DNA of 33,103 nt from Pedosphaera sp. (GTDB lineage Bacteria; Verrucomicrobiota; Verrucomicrobiia; Limisphaerales; Pedosphaeraceae): positions 1 through 33,103 of the forward strand of contig JAQGPC010000314.1 in NCBI GenBank assembly GCA_028293285.1, written 5' to 3'. The notes under the pieces were generated by a model. That model was given only the letters and a program-made list of their open reading frames with translations. It did no database searches and was not told the DNA's origin. Of this stretch, positions 7,748 through 14,238 are shown one piece after another. The translations under genes were made by a program, and so were the position numbers. Numbering within the stretch: position 1 is the stretch's first letter; each line of letters begins with the position of its first letter.

Positions 7748-8395
7748 TCAGGCTTCGACGGAAGATTCAACCAGAGGCGCAAACTGCTTGTTTACCGGGT
7801 CGTAGGCGTAAAGTTCCGCAGTGGCTATCCTGAAGAACCAGCCATGCAAGTGCAACGACCCATTGGCCAGACGTGCTTCAATGGAAGGATAGGTATGGAG
7901 ATTCTCGAGGCTAAAGAGCACATTTTCCTGGGCGGCAGCAGTCAGGCGTGCCTCAGGTTCAGTAAGGTCTGAGTAATTTGCCTGCATCAGCTTGCGGACA
8001 GGTTCAGCCACCGCCAACCACTCGGTCAGATGGGGCATTTTTTCCACCCCGCGAAGTCCTTCCATCATGGCCCGAATCGCGCCGCATTGAGAATGGCCGC
8101 ACACGACAATGTCCTTAACGTTTAAAACCTCGACTGCGAATTCAATCGCGGCGGCTGTCGAATTAGTGCTGCCGGACACATTGGCCGGAGGAACGATATT
8201 ACCAATGTTTTTGACTACGAAAAGATCTCCCGGTTTGCTTTGGGTAATCAGTTCTGCCAATACGCGTGAATCGCAACAGGTGATGAAAAGGGTGTGCGGG
8301 TCCTGGCCGTTCTCGGAAAGTCTCTTAAAAAGTTTGCGATACCGGCCAAACTCTTCAGACCGGAATCGGTGAACCCCATCAATGAGCCTTTGCAT
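7748..8395 (-). CDS. Beta-class carbonic anhydrase
   Basis: A 215-residue zinc enzyme that interconverts CO2 and bicarbonate. The beta-class ligands and catalytic dyad are all present: C40, D42 and R44 in 'TCCDSRV', and H101 and C104 in 'CGHSQCGA'. The conserved 'VVKNIGNIVPP' segment (60-70) also fits. There is no signal peptide, so it acts in the cytoplasm. Its ATG lies 15 bases after the purE stop on the same strand, so it is probably the third gene of a purK-purE-carbonic anhydrase operon. That context suggests it supplies bicarbonate to PurK. This role is an inference from position and known chemistry. It would also serve other carboxylases. Confidence 0.93.
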   Translation of the reverse strand: MQRLIDGVHRFRSEEFGRYRKLFKRLSENGQDPHTLFITCCDSRVLAELITQSKPGDLFVVKNIGNIVPPANVSGSTNSTAAAIEFAVEVLNVKDIVVCGHSQCGAIRAMMEGLRGVEKMPHLTEWLAVAEPVRKLMQANYSDLTEPEARLTAAAQENVLFSLENLHTYPSIEARLANGSLHLHGWFFRIATAELYAYDPVNKQFAPLVESSVEA

Positions 8396-8410
8396 ATATA
8401 TGATCCGACA

Positions 8411-8908
8411 CTAACGAACCAGATTGCGATTCTTGGCACGTGACTCTTTTGCCATGCGTGCCTTGAATTCCACTATTTTCGCCCGAAGTTTCGAATCTTG
8501 ACCAGCTAAAATTTTGATGGCAAGCAGACCGGCGTTGCGGCCATTGCCAATTGCAACAGTAGCCACCGGCACACCGGCAGGCATTTGGACAATGGAAAGC
8601 AACGAATCCAAGCCCTTTAAGGCTTTAGTTTCGATCGGCACGCCTATAACAGGTAATGGAGTGTGGCTGGCAACCATGCCGGGCAGGTGTGCAGCCCCCC
8701 CCGCACCTGCAATAATAACCTGTAAGCCGCGCGTATGGGCGGTGCGAGCATAGCGTGACATATCCATCGGGGTACGATGAGCAGAGACAACCCGCACTTC
8801 ATGCGGCACACCAAATTCAGTGCAGGCATCAGCAGCAGCCTTCAATATCGGCCAGTCCGAATCGCTGCCCATGATAATACCAATGAGTGGCTTGATGGAT
8901 TTCTTCAT
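8411..8908 (-). CDS. purE: N5-carboxyaminoimidazole ribonucleotide mutase
   Basis: A 165-residue class I PurE, which moves the carboxyl group of N5-CAIR to carbon 4 to give CAIR in purine synthesis. It has the phosphate-binding 'MGSDSDW' (13-19), the 'SAHRTP' loop with the catalytic H44 (42-47), and '[11 protein letters not shown]' (68-78). It overlaps the end of purK by four bases (ATGA), the usual sign of translational coupling, and the purine-rich GGAGGAGAAGC just before its ATG gives it one of the few clear Shine-Dalgarno sites in the window. The pairing with PurK, and the lack of class II PurE features, fix the bacterial two-step route from AIR to CAIR. Confidence 0.96.
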   Translation of the reverse strand: MKKSIKPLIGIIMGSDSDWPILKAAADACTEFGVPHEVRVVSAHRTPMDMSRYARTAHTRGLQVIIAGAGGAAHLPGMVASHTPLPVIGVPIETKALKGLDSLLSIVQMPAGVPVATVAIGNGRNAGLLAIKILAGQDSKLRAKIVEFKARMAKESRAKNRNLVR

Positions 8909-10110
8909 GCTTCTCCTCCGAAACGAATCAAATCTGCCGCGCGCTGGGCAGTTGATAAAGCCTGTTCCATAGTTTCGCCCAATGCCGTGACATGCCCCAT
9001 CTTTCGTCCCGGCGCGCTGACGGCTTTGCCATAAACATGAACGTGCGCTCCGGGAACTGCGAGGGCCTTGGAAATTCCCAATGGTGCTCCCGATCCTTTG
9101 GCGGCACCCAGAAGATTAATCATCACCGCTGCTGGTGCGCGCATGGCCGTGGAACCCAATGGCCAGCCGAGAACAGCCCGAACATGATTTTCAAATTGCG
9201 AACAAACGCACCCTTCAATTGTGTAATGCCCGGAGTTATGAACGCGCGGTGCCATTTCATTGATTAACACCTTGCCATCCTTGGTCAGGAAAAGTTCCAC
9301 TCCAATCGTGCCCACACCACCTACGGTTTCCACCGCCTTGCGGGCAATCTCCACCGCGCACGTTGTTATTTCAGGCGACACCGAAGCCGGAGCTTTGACC
9401 ACATGACATATGTGATCGTGCTGTATGGTTTCAACCAAAGGATAGCTGGCCGTCTCTCCGGTTCGACTGCGCGTGATCATGATCGCCAGTTCGAGCGTGA
9501 AGGGGCAAAATGCCTCAACATATAGTGCATTGGTATCTCCACCCAATTGCTTCCAAGCCGGTTCAATGTCTGCCGCAGAGCGCAACGTGAAGTTGCCTTT
9601 GCCATCGTAGCCGTTCCGGCGTTTCTTCAACACCATCGGCCAACCAAACTCCTTGGCAGCTTCAGTAATCGCAGCTTGATCGAGAACAGACTTAAATCCC
9701 GGCACGGGCAAACCGGCTTTTGCCAGCGCCTCTTTTTGCAACAGTTTATCCTGAACTATCCGGATGGTTCCGGCCGTGGGCCAAAGCGGATAACCAAATT
9801 TTTCCAGTGCTGCCAAACTGTCAGCATCCACAAATTCATTCTCCAATGTGACGACGTCCACCATGGTGCCAAGGACGAGCAGCGTCTCGGGGTTGTCCCA
9901 ATCACCGATAACCTTTTCCCGGGCGAGACTGGCGGCAGGGCTGTGGTCATTGCGTTCGAGGACAATCACCTCGCAGCCAAATTGCAAAGCCGATTGTGCA
10001 ATCATCTTGGCGAGTTGGCCGCCGCCGATGATGCCAAGAGTGCAAGCCGCCTTGGGCCTGCGTTCCGGCAGGCGGTCCAAAAAGGGCAATGGTTGGGCGA
10101 TGTTCTGCAT
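8905..10110 (-). CDS. purK: N5-carboxyaminoimidazole ribonucleotide synthase
   Basis: A 401-residue ATP-grasp enzyme that makes N5-CAIR from aminoimidazole ribonucleotide, ATP and bicarbonate. The N-terminal '[11 protein letters not shown]' (26-36) is the family's nucleotide-like fold motif. The ATP-grasp core has '[14 protein letters not shown]', 'YVEAFCPF' in place of the usual VEefv segment, and '[18 protein letters not shown]' near residue 280, which carries the metal-binding and substrate residues. It starts about 20 residues longer than compact PurK proteins, because the extra [10 protein letters not shown] segment is in frame with the only good ATG. It leads the purK-purE-carbonic anhydrase cluster and diverges from the chromate transporter across 214 bases. 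Confidence 0.95.
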   Translation of the reverse strand: MQNIAQPLPFLDRLPERRPKAACTLGIIGGGQLAKMIAQSALQFGCEVIVLERNDHSPAASLAREKVIGDWDNPETLLVLGTMVDVVTLENEFVDADSLAALEKFGYPLWPTAGTIRIVQDKLLQKEALAKAGLPVPGFKSVLDQAAITEAAKEFGWPMVLKKRRNGYDGKGNFTLRSAADIEPAWKQLGGDTNALYVEAFCPFTLELAIMITRSRTGETASYPLVETIQHDHICHVVKAPASVSPEITTCAVEIARKAVETVGGVGTIGVELFLTKDGKVLINEMAPRVHNSGHYTIEGCVCSQFENHVRAVLGWPLGSTAMRAPAAVMINLLGAAKGSGAPLGISKALAVPGAHVHVYGKAVSAPGRKMGHVTALGETMEQALSTAQRAADLIRFGGEA

Positions 10111-10324
10111 TTATCCAATTTCCACGGTCAAAAATTAATCCGCATTGCTGCGGGACGGAAGAGGTTACGCATTGCGGCCAAATCTGCAAATCTGTTTTGC
10201 AGGAAAATATAACCGAAGAATAAGTTCTGACAAAATTGGCACCTTTCGTCACAAACAGCATTCACCGGGCATATAAATCTAGAAACCCGAATTTTTTTAA
10301 CTATACTTTAATCGTCTCGATATT
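10111..10324. other. 214-base divergent intergenic region (purK / chromate transporter)
   Basis: Must hold promoters for both directions. A TATAAA at 10273-10278 and a TATACT near 10302 are candidate -10 boxes for the plus-strand transporter, but neither has a good -35 box at the right distance. No purine-regulator dyad or riboswitch-like structure was recognised. Confidence 0.35.
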
Positions 10325-11641
10325 GTGAGCGAATCACCTACCAAACATCCCAGCTTCCGTGAAGCCTTTCTCTTTTGGCTGAAACTTGGATTCATCAGCT
10401 TCGGCGGGCCGACCGGCCAGATTGCCATCATGCATACTGAGTTGGTGGACAAAAAGAAGTGGATCAGTGAATCGCGCTTCCTGCATGCGCTCAACTATTG
10501 TATGTTGCTGCCCGGCCCCGAAGCTCAACAGCTTGCCATCTACGTCGGGTGGCTTCTGCATCGAACGTGGGGCGGCATTGTGGCGGGAGCGTTGTTTGTC
10601 ATTCCTTCGATGTTTATTCTGTGGGCGCTCAGTTATGTTTATGTTCAGTTCGGAAACGTTCCCTGGATCGCCGCCATTTTCTATGGCCTCAAACCGGCAG
10701 TGCTGGCCATCGTAGCCAGTGCCGTGATACGCATTGGCAAAAAGGCACTCAAGAATGAAACCATGTTCCTGCTGGCGGCGTTGGCTTTCGTGGCCATCTA
10801 CTTTTTCAAAGTGCCGTTCCCCATCATTATTTTGATCGCGGCTCTGGTGGGGTTGATTGGCGGCAAGTTCTGGCAGAATAAATTTCTCGTAATTAGCGGT
10901 CATGGAAATGCATCTGAAAAAACCGTCATCAGTGATGAAGCCGAAGCCGCTGCTCATACCAAACCTTCTTTGAGGCGTGCCATGAAGGTCATCTCGGTAT
11001 CCCTCATTCTTTGGTGGACACCGGTTATTCTACTCGGTCTCTGGCTGGGCAGAGACCATACGCTCTTTAAGGAAGGGATATTCTTCAGCAAAGCCTCAAT
11101 GGTGACATTTGGCGGCGCGTACGCTGTGCTGCCTTACGTTTCCCAGCAAGCGGTTGAGCAATATCATTGGCTTAGCGCACCGCAGATGCTTGACGGCCTC
11201 GGTCTGGCGGAAACAACTCCGGGGCCGCTTATCATGGTGTTGCAGTTCGTGGGTTTCCTCGGCGGTTGGAATCATTCAGCACCGCTCACACCTCTGCTGA
11301 CCGCAACCTTAGGCGCATTCATTACCACTTGGACAACCTTTGTTCCTTGTTTCCTCTGGATTTTCCTAGGTGCGCCTCACATTGAGCAACTCCGTGGCAA
11401 TGTGAAAATGACTACTGCGTTATCGTCCGTCACAGCCGCCGTTGTGGGCGTTGTTCTTAATCTCGCCGTCTGGTTTGGGTTGCACGTATTGTTTCCAGTA
11501 AAAAGTGGTCTGGATTGGTTTGCTCTGGCGGTAAGCGCCATCGCGTTTATTGGCATCATCAAATGGAAATGGGATGTCATTCCCGTGGTGATTGCGAGCG
11601 GCTTGGCAGGTTTAATATTTAAACTGTTTATAAATGCATAA
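10325..11641 (+). CDS. chrA: Chromate transporter, long two-domain ChrA type
   Basis: A 438-residue inner-membrane protein with two homologous CHR domains joined by a charged linker (about 195-220). The first has 'FGGPTGQIAIMH' (26-37) and 'LPGPEAQQLA'. The second has 'MVTFGGAYAVLPYV' (from 259) and 'ETTPGPLIMVLQFVGFLGGW'. These paired signatures are typical of long-chain ChrA proteins, which export chromate from the cytoplasm. About ten to twelve hydrophobic segments are visible. The start is GTG at 10325. The next in-frame ATG lies inside the first conserved motif, so GTG is the sensible choice. No Shine-Dalgarno is seen. Genes of this family sometimes transport other anions or have no known substrate, so chromate specificity is inferred from family. 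Confidence 0.9.
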   Translation: MSESPTKHPSFREAFLFWLKLGFISFGGPTGQIAIMHTELVDKKKWISESRFLHALNYCMLLPGPEAQQLAIYVGWLLHRTWGGIVAGALFVIPSMFILWALSYVYVQFGNVPWIAAIFYGLKPAVLAIVASAVIRIGKKALKNETMFLLAALAFVAIYFFKVPFPIIILIAALVGLIGGKFWQNKFLVISGHGNASEKTVISDEAEAAAHTKPSLRRAMKVISVSLILWWTPVILLGLWLGRDHTLFKEGIFFSKASMVTFGGAYAVLPYVSQQAVEQYHWLSAPQMLDGLGLAETTPGPLIMVLQFVGFLGGWNHSAPLTPLLTATLGAFITTWTTFVPCFLWIFLGAPHIEQLRGNVKMTTALSSVTAAVVGVVLNLAVWFGLHVLFPVKSGLDWFALAVSAIAFIGIIKWKWDVIPVVIASGLAGLIFKLFINA

Positions 11642-11683
11642 AATGATATTTTGAGAACTTGAATCGGTTGATCGCAAAGAAGT

Positions 11684-11712
11684 TTGACAATCCCATCGGC
11701 ATTTATTGAGTA
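11684..11712 (+). promoter_or_regulatory. Possible promoter before the phosphatidyltransferase gene
   Basis: A perfect TTGACA lies at 11684-11689, 42 bases before the chosen ATG. The -10 box at the expected 17-base distance (TGAGTA) is poor, so the call rests on the -35 hexamer. If real, it also argues against translation starting at the TTG inside that hexamer. Confidence 0.3.
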
Positions 11713-11725
11713 TCCTTCTAAGGGC

Positions 11726-12307
11726 ATGACCACCGCCAACAAAATCACAATTCTCCGGATTCTGTTGATACCCTTTTTTATCATCCAGATTCTTTATTAT
11801 TATAAAAGTGGCGTTGAAATGCACCGGATATTGGGACTTCTTTCCTTTGCCGTGGCAGCGATTCTCGATGGGGTGGATGGCTATATTGCCCGCCATTATA
11901 ATCAAAAGAGCGATTTGGGTGCGATTCTCGATCCTTTGGGTGATAAAATGCTGCTCGTCTCAGGAATTGTTTTGCTGAGCTTCACCAATCAATCCTACCT
12001 CAGCACCATTCCCTTATGGCTGACGGCTGGTCTTATCAGTCGCGATATTTTGCTGTTGATGGGCTGGGGGCTAATCCGGGTGACTTGCGGCAAAGCGGTA
12101 GTGCGTCCGCGCATTCTCGGTAAGATGGCAACCGTATTCCAAATGGCCACCGTTATCTGGCTGTTAATGAAGTGGAAGGAATCATTCGTTCCATTCCTGA
12201 TTTGGGGAACAGCGATTTGCACCTTCGGCTCCTTTTTTCTCTACGCTTGGGATGGAATGCGTCAGTTGAGTGCCAGCCCGAGCAGTTCTCCCAAAGCTGA
12301 GCAATGA
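11726..12307 (+). CDS. pgsA: CDP-alcohol phosphatidyltransferase, probably phosphatidylglycerophosphate synthase
   Basis: A 193-residue membrane enzyme that joins a CDP-diacylglycerol phosphatidyl group to an alcohol, most likely glycerol-3-phosphate in phospholipid synthesis. The diagnostic motif DGx2ARx8Gx3Dx3D is complete (D51, G52, A55, R56, G65, D69, D73). The start MTTANKITILRILLIPFF matches PgsA N-termini, so I use the ATG at 11726 and not the upstream TTG at 11684. Several hydrophobic helices follow. AAGGG lies immediately before the ATG but is closer than an ideal Shine-Dalgarno. The alcohol substrate (glycerol-phosphate, inositol-phosphate or other) cannot be proved from the motif alone, so the symbol is provisional. 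Confidence 0.82.
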   Translation: MTTANKITILRILLIPFFIIQILYYYKSGVEMHRILGLLSFAVAAILDGVDGYIARHYNQKSDLGAILDPLGDKMLLVSGIVLLSFTNQSYLSTIPLWLTAGLISRDILLLMGWGLIRVTCGKAVVRPRILGKMATVFQMATVIWLLMKWKESFVPFLIWGTAICTFGSFFLYAWDGMRQLSASPSSSPKAEQ

Positions 12308-12377
12308 TCCCGCAGACCAAATCAGTTGAATCAACTTGTTGAAAAATCTCCCTGCCTAATCCACATTTGCGCGCATC

Positions 12378-12851
12378 ATGGCTAAAGAACCGGAACTAAA
12401 ACTAAAAGAAGGAGATAAGGCGCCGACTTTTACCGTCTCTACAAATGGCGGCGGCAAAATTTCGCTGGCTGATTTTAAAGGTCAGAATGTCATCCTCTAT
12501 TTCTATCCTAAAGATGACACACCGGGTTGCACCAAGGAGGCTTGTGCCTTCCGCGACTCATATGCTGATTTCAAAAAGAAGGGTGCCGTAGTTTTCGGGG
12601 TGAGTCCCGACCCGGTGAAGTCACACGATAAGTTTGTGGAGAAGTTCAAGTTGCCTTTCACACTCTTGGCGGATGAAGATAAAAAGATTGTTGAAGCTTA
12701 CGGAGTGTGGGGTGAGAAATCTTTCATGGGCCGAAAATACATGGGCACTTATCGCGTGACCTTTTTGATCGGACCGGACGGCAAAATCAAAAAAATCTGG
12801 CCCTTGGTAAAACCGGAAGAGCACGCGGCAGAAGTGTTGGCGGCGATTTAA
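12378..12851 (+). CDS. bcp: Thioredoxin-dependent peroxiredoxin of the BCP/PrxQ type
   Basis: A 157-residue thiol peroxidase that reduces hydrogen peroxide and organic peroxides using thioredoxin. The peroxidatic cysteine C51 sits in 'DDTPGCTKEACAF', and the resolving cysteine C56 five residues later is the arrangement of the E. coli BCP subgroup. 'YFYPKDDTPGCT' (41-52) is the family signature. 'KSFMGRKYMGTYRVTFLIGPDGKI' near the C-terminus is also typical. It is cytoplasmic. It is followed 93 bases later by a second, different peroxiredoxin on the same strand. The first ATG at 12378 is used, and no clear Shine-Dalgarno precedes it. Confidence 0.93.
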   Translation: MAKEPELKLKEGDKAPTFTVSTNGGGKISLADFKGQNVILYFYPKDDTPGCTKEACAFRDSYADFKKKGAVVFGVSPDPVKSHDKFVEKFKLPFTLLADEDKKIVEAYGVWGEKSFMGRKYMGTYRVTFLIGPDGKIKKIWPLVKPEEHAAEVLAAI

Positions 12852-12944
12852 CGCCTTAAGCGACAACAATCGCCATTTGACACCACCAGCAACGGCAATT
12901 ATAAAACACCCGCAGAATTGATTTAACCTTAATCGAATAAAACT

Positions 12945-13424
12945 ATGGCATTATCTGTCGGCACCAAAGCTCCCGATTTTACGCTCAAGTCCAAACAGGC
13001 CACCGGCCTGGTTGACGTGAAGCTCAGCAACAACTTCGGCAAGAAGAACACCGTCCTGCTCTTTTTCCCGGCGGCATTTACCGGCGTTTGCACCACGGAG
13101 TTGTGTGACATCACGGCGGGCCTCGGTTCTTACTCCGGCCTGAATGCGGATGTCGTTGCCGTCAGCGTGGATACTCCTTTCGCTCAGGAAGCCTGGGCTC
13201 AAAAGGAAAAGATCGGCATTACCCTGGCCAGCGACCTTAACAAGAACGTCATCAAGCAGTACGACGTGGTTTTCCCGATGCTCGCCGGAGTAGGGGACAC
13301 CGCCGCCCGCGCCGCCTTCGTCATTGATAAGAATGGAGTTATCCAATACAGCGAACAGACTCCGACGCCGAAAGATCTGCCTAACTTTCAGGCCGTCAAG
13401 GATGCTTTGGCCAAGCTGAAGTAA
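12945..13424 (+). CDS. Second peroxiredoxin (two-cysteine, AhpC/TSA superfamily)
   Basis: A 159-residue thioredoxin-fold peroxidase. Its active site reads 'FFPAAFTGVCTTELCDI', with C49 as peroxidatic cysteine (P42 and T46 in the conserved PxxxT/SxxC frame) and C54 five residues later as the likely resolving cysteine. The 'PAAFTxVCTxELC' wording resembles the AhpE/PrxQ-like group more than classical AhpC, and the short length fits. It probably reduces peroxides with electrons from thioredoxin, but the reductant is an inference. It lies downstream of the BCP-type gene and ends 19 bases before a strong terminator. The start ATG has no Shine-Dalgarno. Confidence 0.9.
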   Translation: MALSVGTKAPDFTLKSKQATGLVDVKLSNNFGKKNTVLLFFPAAFTGVCTTELCDITAGLGSYSGLNADVVAVSVDTPFAQEAWAQKEKIGITLASDLNKNVIKQYDVVFPMLAGVGDTAARAAFVIDKNGVIQYSEQTPTPKDLPNFQAVKDALAKLK

Positions 13425-13443
13425 TCAGAAGTGTTTTCAAGCC

Positions 13444-13473
13444 AAGGATGGAAGGCGACTTCCATCCTTTTGC
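13444..13473 (+). terminator. Rho-independent terminator after the second peroxiredoxin
   Basis: An 11-base-pair perfect stem, AAGGATGGAAG (13444-13454) and CTTCCATCCTT (13459-13469) with loop GCGA, is followed by TTTGCTTT. It begins 19 bases after the stop codon at 13424. Confidence 0.88.
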
Positions 13474-13497
13474 TTTGCAGGGGCTGTTAAATGACGG

Positions 13498-13513
13498 TTG
13501 CCATCGATGGCAA
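13498..13513. promoter_or_regulatory. 16-base perfect palindrome, possible operator
   Basis: TTGCCATCGATGGCAA is its own reverse complement. It lies in a gene-free stretch, 128 bases before the small membrane ORF. A dyad of this size fits a homodimeric regulator site. No regulator or promoter can be tied to it, and it could be chance. Confidence 0.35.
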
Positions 13514-13625
13514 TACCGTGCGTGACATCGCCGGCAACAGTGGTTAAGGTTGGCAATAACAGTGGAATTGAAAGGATGAAGTGGACACCACAAACACCAC
13601 AATTCAAACCAACGGAGACGCGATA

Positions 13626-13751
13626 ATGGTCAGCGTGGGTAGAGAATTTGGTGTTAGTATCCCGACTTTGTTGGCTCAACTTCTTATATTTGGAGTTATC
13701 GTCTTTATGATTTTTCGCTTGGTTCGCCGAGCTCGGAGGAAAGGACTTAAT
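13626..13751 (+). CDS. Small single-pass membrane protein of unknown function
   Basis: A 41-residue frame from ATG 13626 to TAA 13751. The protein starts MVSVGREFGVSIP, has one strongly hydrophobic segment (about 15-33) and ends in a very basic tail 'RLVRRARRKRT'. By the positive-inside rule this gives an outside N-terminus and a cytoplasmic tail. GGAG at 13614-13617 is 8 bases before the ATG, a good Shine-Dalgarno in a genome where such sites are scarce. An alternative in-frame GTG at 13581 would make 56 residues. I do not recognise the family. It is followed by another small membrane protein gene 72 bases away on the same strand. That it is a true gene is likely but unproved. Confidence 0.5.
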
Positions 13752-13822
13752 TAAGACAATAGCATATCACCAGAGATGGTCGTAAGGGTTGGTATTGTGG
13801 TGGTAGCGAAAGTGAGGAAGTG

Positions 13823-14140
13823 ATGGTTTTCGACGATTCTGAATTATATTATTCCAGTATATGGGCTTTTATCCTTTTTTGTACTACTTTTGTTTTTAGC
13901 TTTATAACCTGGAGCCTCTATGGCTTTGAATCAAAACGCCAAGAGTTAAGAAGCGTTGGGATTGCATTAGGGTTGATTTCGAGTATAGCCGGTGTAGCAA
14001 CCTTGGCGATTGTGTTCTCACTGAATGACTGGAGCGACATGAATTATACAGGGTTGATCGTCGCCTTGATTCAATTAGTGATCGGGCTTTTTGCTCTGTC
14101 GCCATGGATCATGCTAAAAAAGCCCGAGGAAATCAAATGA
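13823..14140 (+). CDS. Small three-helix membrane protein of unknown function
   Basis: A 105-residue protein from the ATG at 13823 (a GTG three bases earlier is also in frame). GAGGA lies five bases before the ATG. It has three hydrophobic helices, about 13-33, 46-65 and 76-96, separated by short polar loops, and ends in a charged tail 'KKPEEIK'. No signal peptide cleavage site, enzyme motif or known domain is visible. The coding sequence is visibly AT-richer than its neighbours. It sits between a terminator-bounded peroxiredoxin unit and aconitase, next to the 41-residue membrane protein. I do not recognise the family. A small integral membrane accessory or immunity-like protein cannot be excluded, but nothing supports it. 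Confidence 0.72.
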   Translation: MVFDDSELYYSSIWAFILFCTTFVFSFITWSLYGFESKRQELRSVGIALGLISSIAGVATLAIVFSLNDWSDMNYTGLIVALIQLVIGLFALSPWIMLKKPEEIK

Positions 14141-14238
14141 GGACAGTATCAGCTCATCGCCCTGCTTGACACCAACCGTTTCAAACCTCATTTTTCTTAT
14201 CTGGCTATTCGCTACCAGCTTGAGGAAGCCAGTAATTT

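Noticed and set aside
7471-7782. 103-codon minus-strand frame upstream of the repeat protein
   Set aside because: Runs over the starts and ends of two real genes, with a composition unlike a protein and no start site.
13437-13679. 80-codon minus-strand frame in the gene-poor gap
   Set aside because: Overlaps the terminator and the small ORF on the other strand, without a start site or domain.
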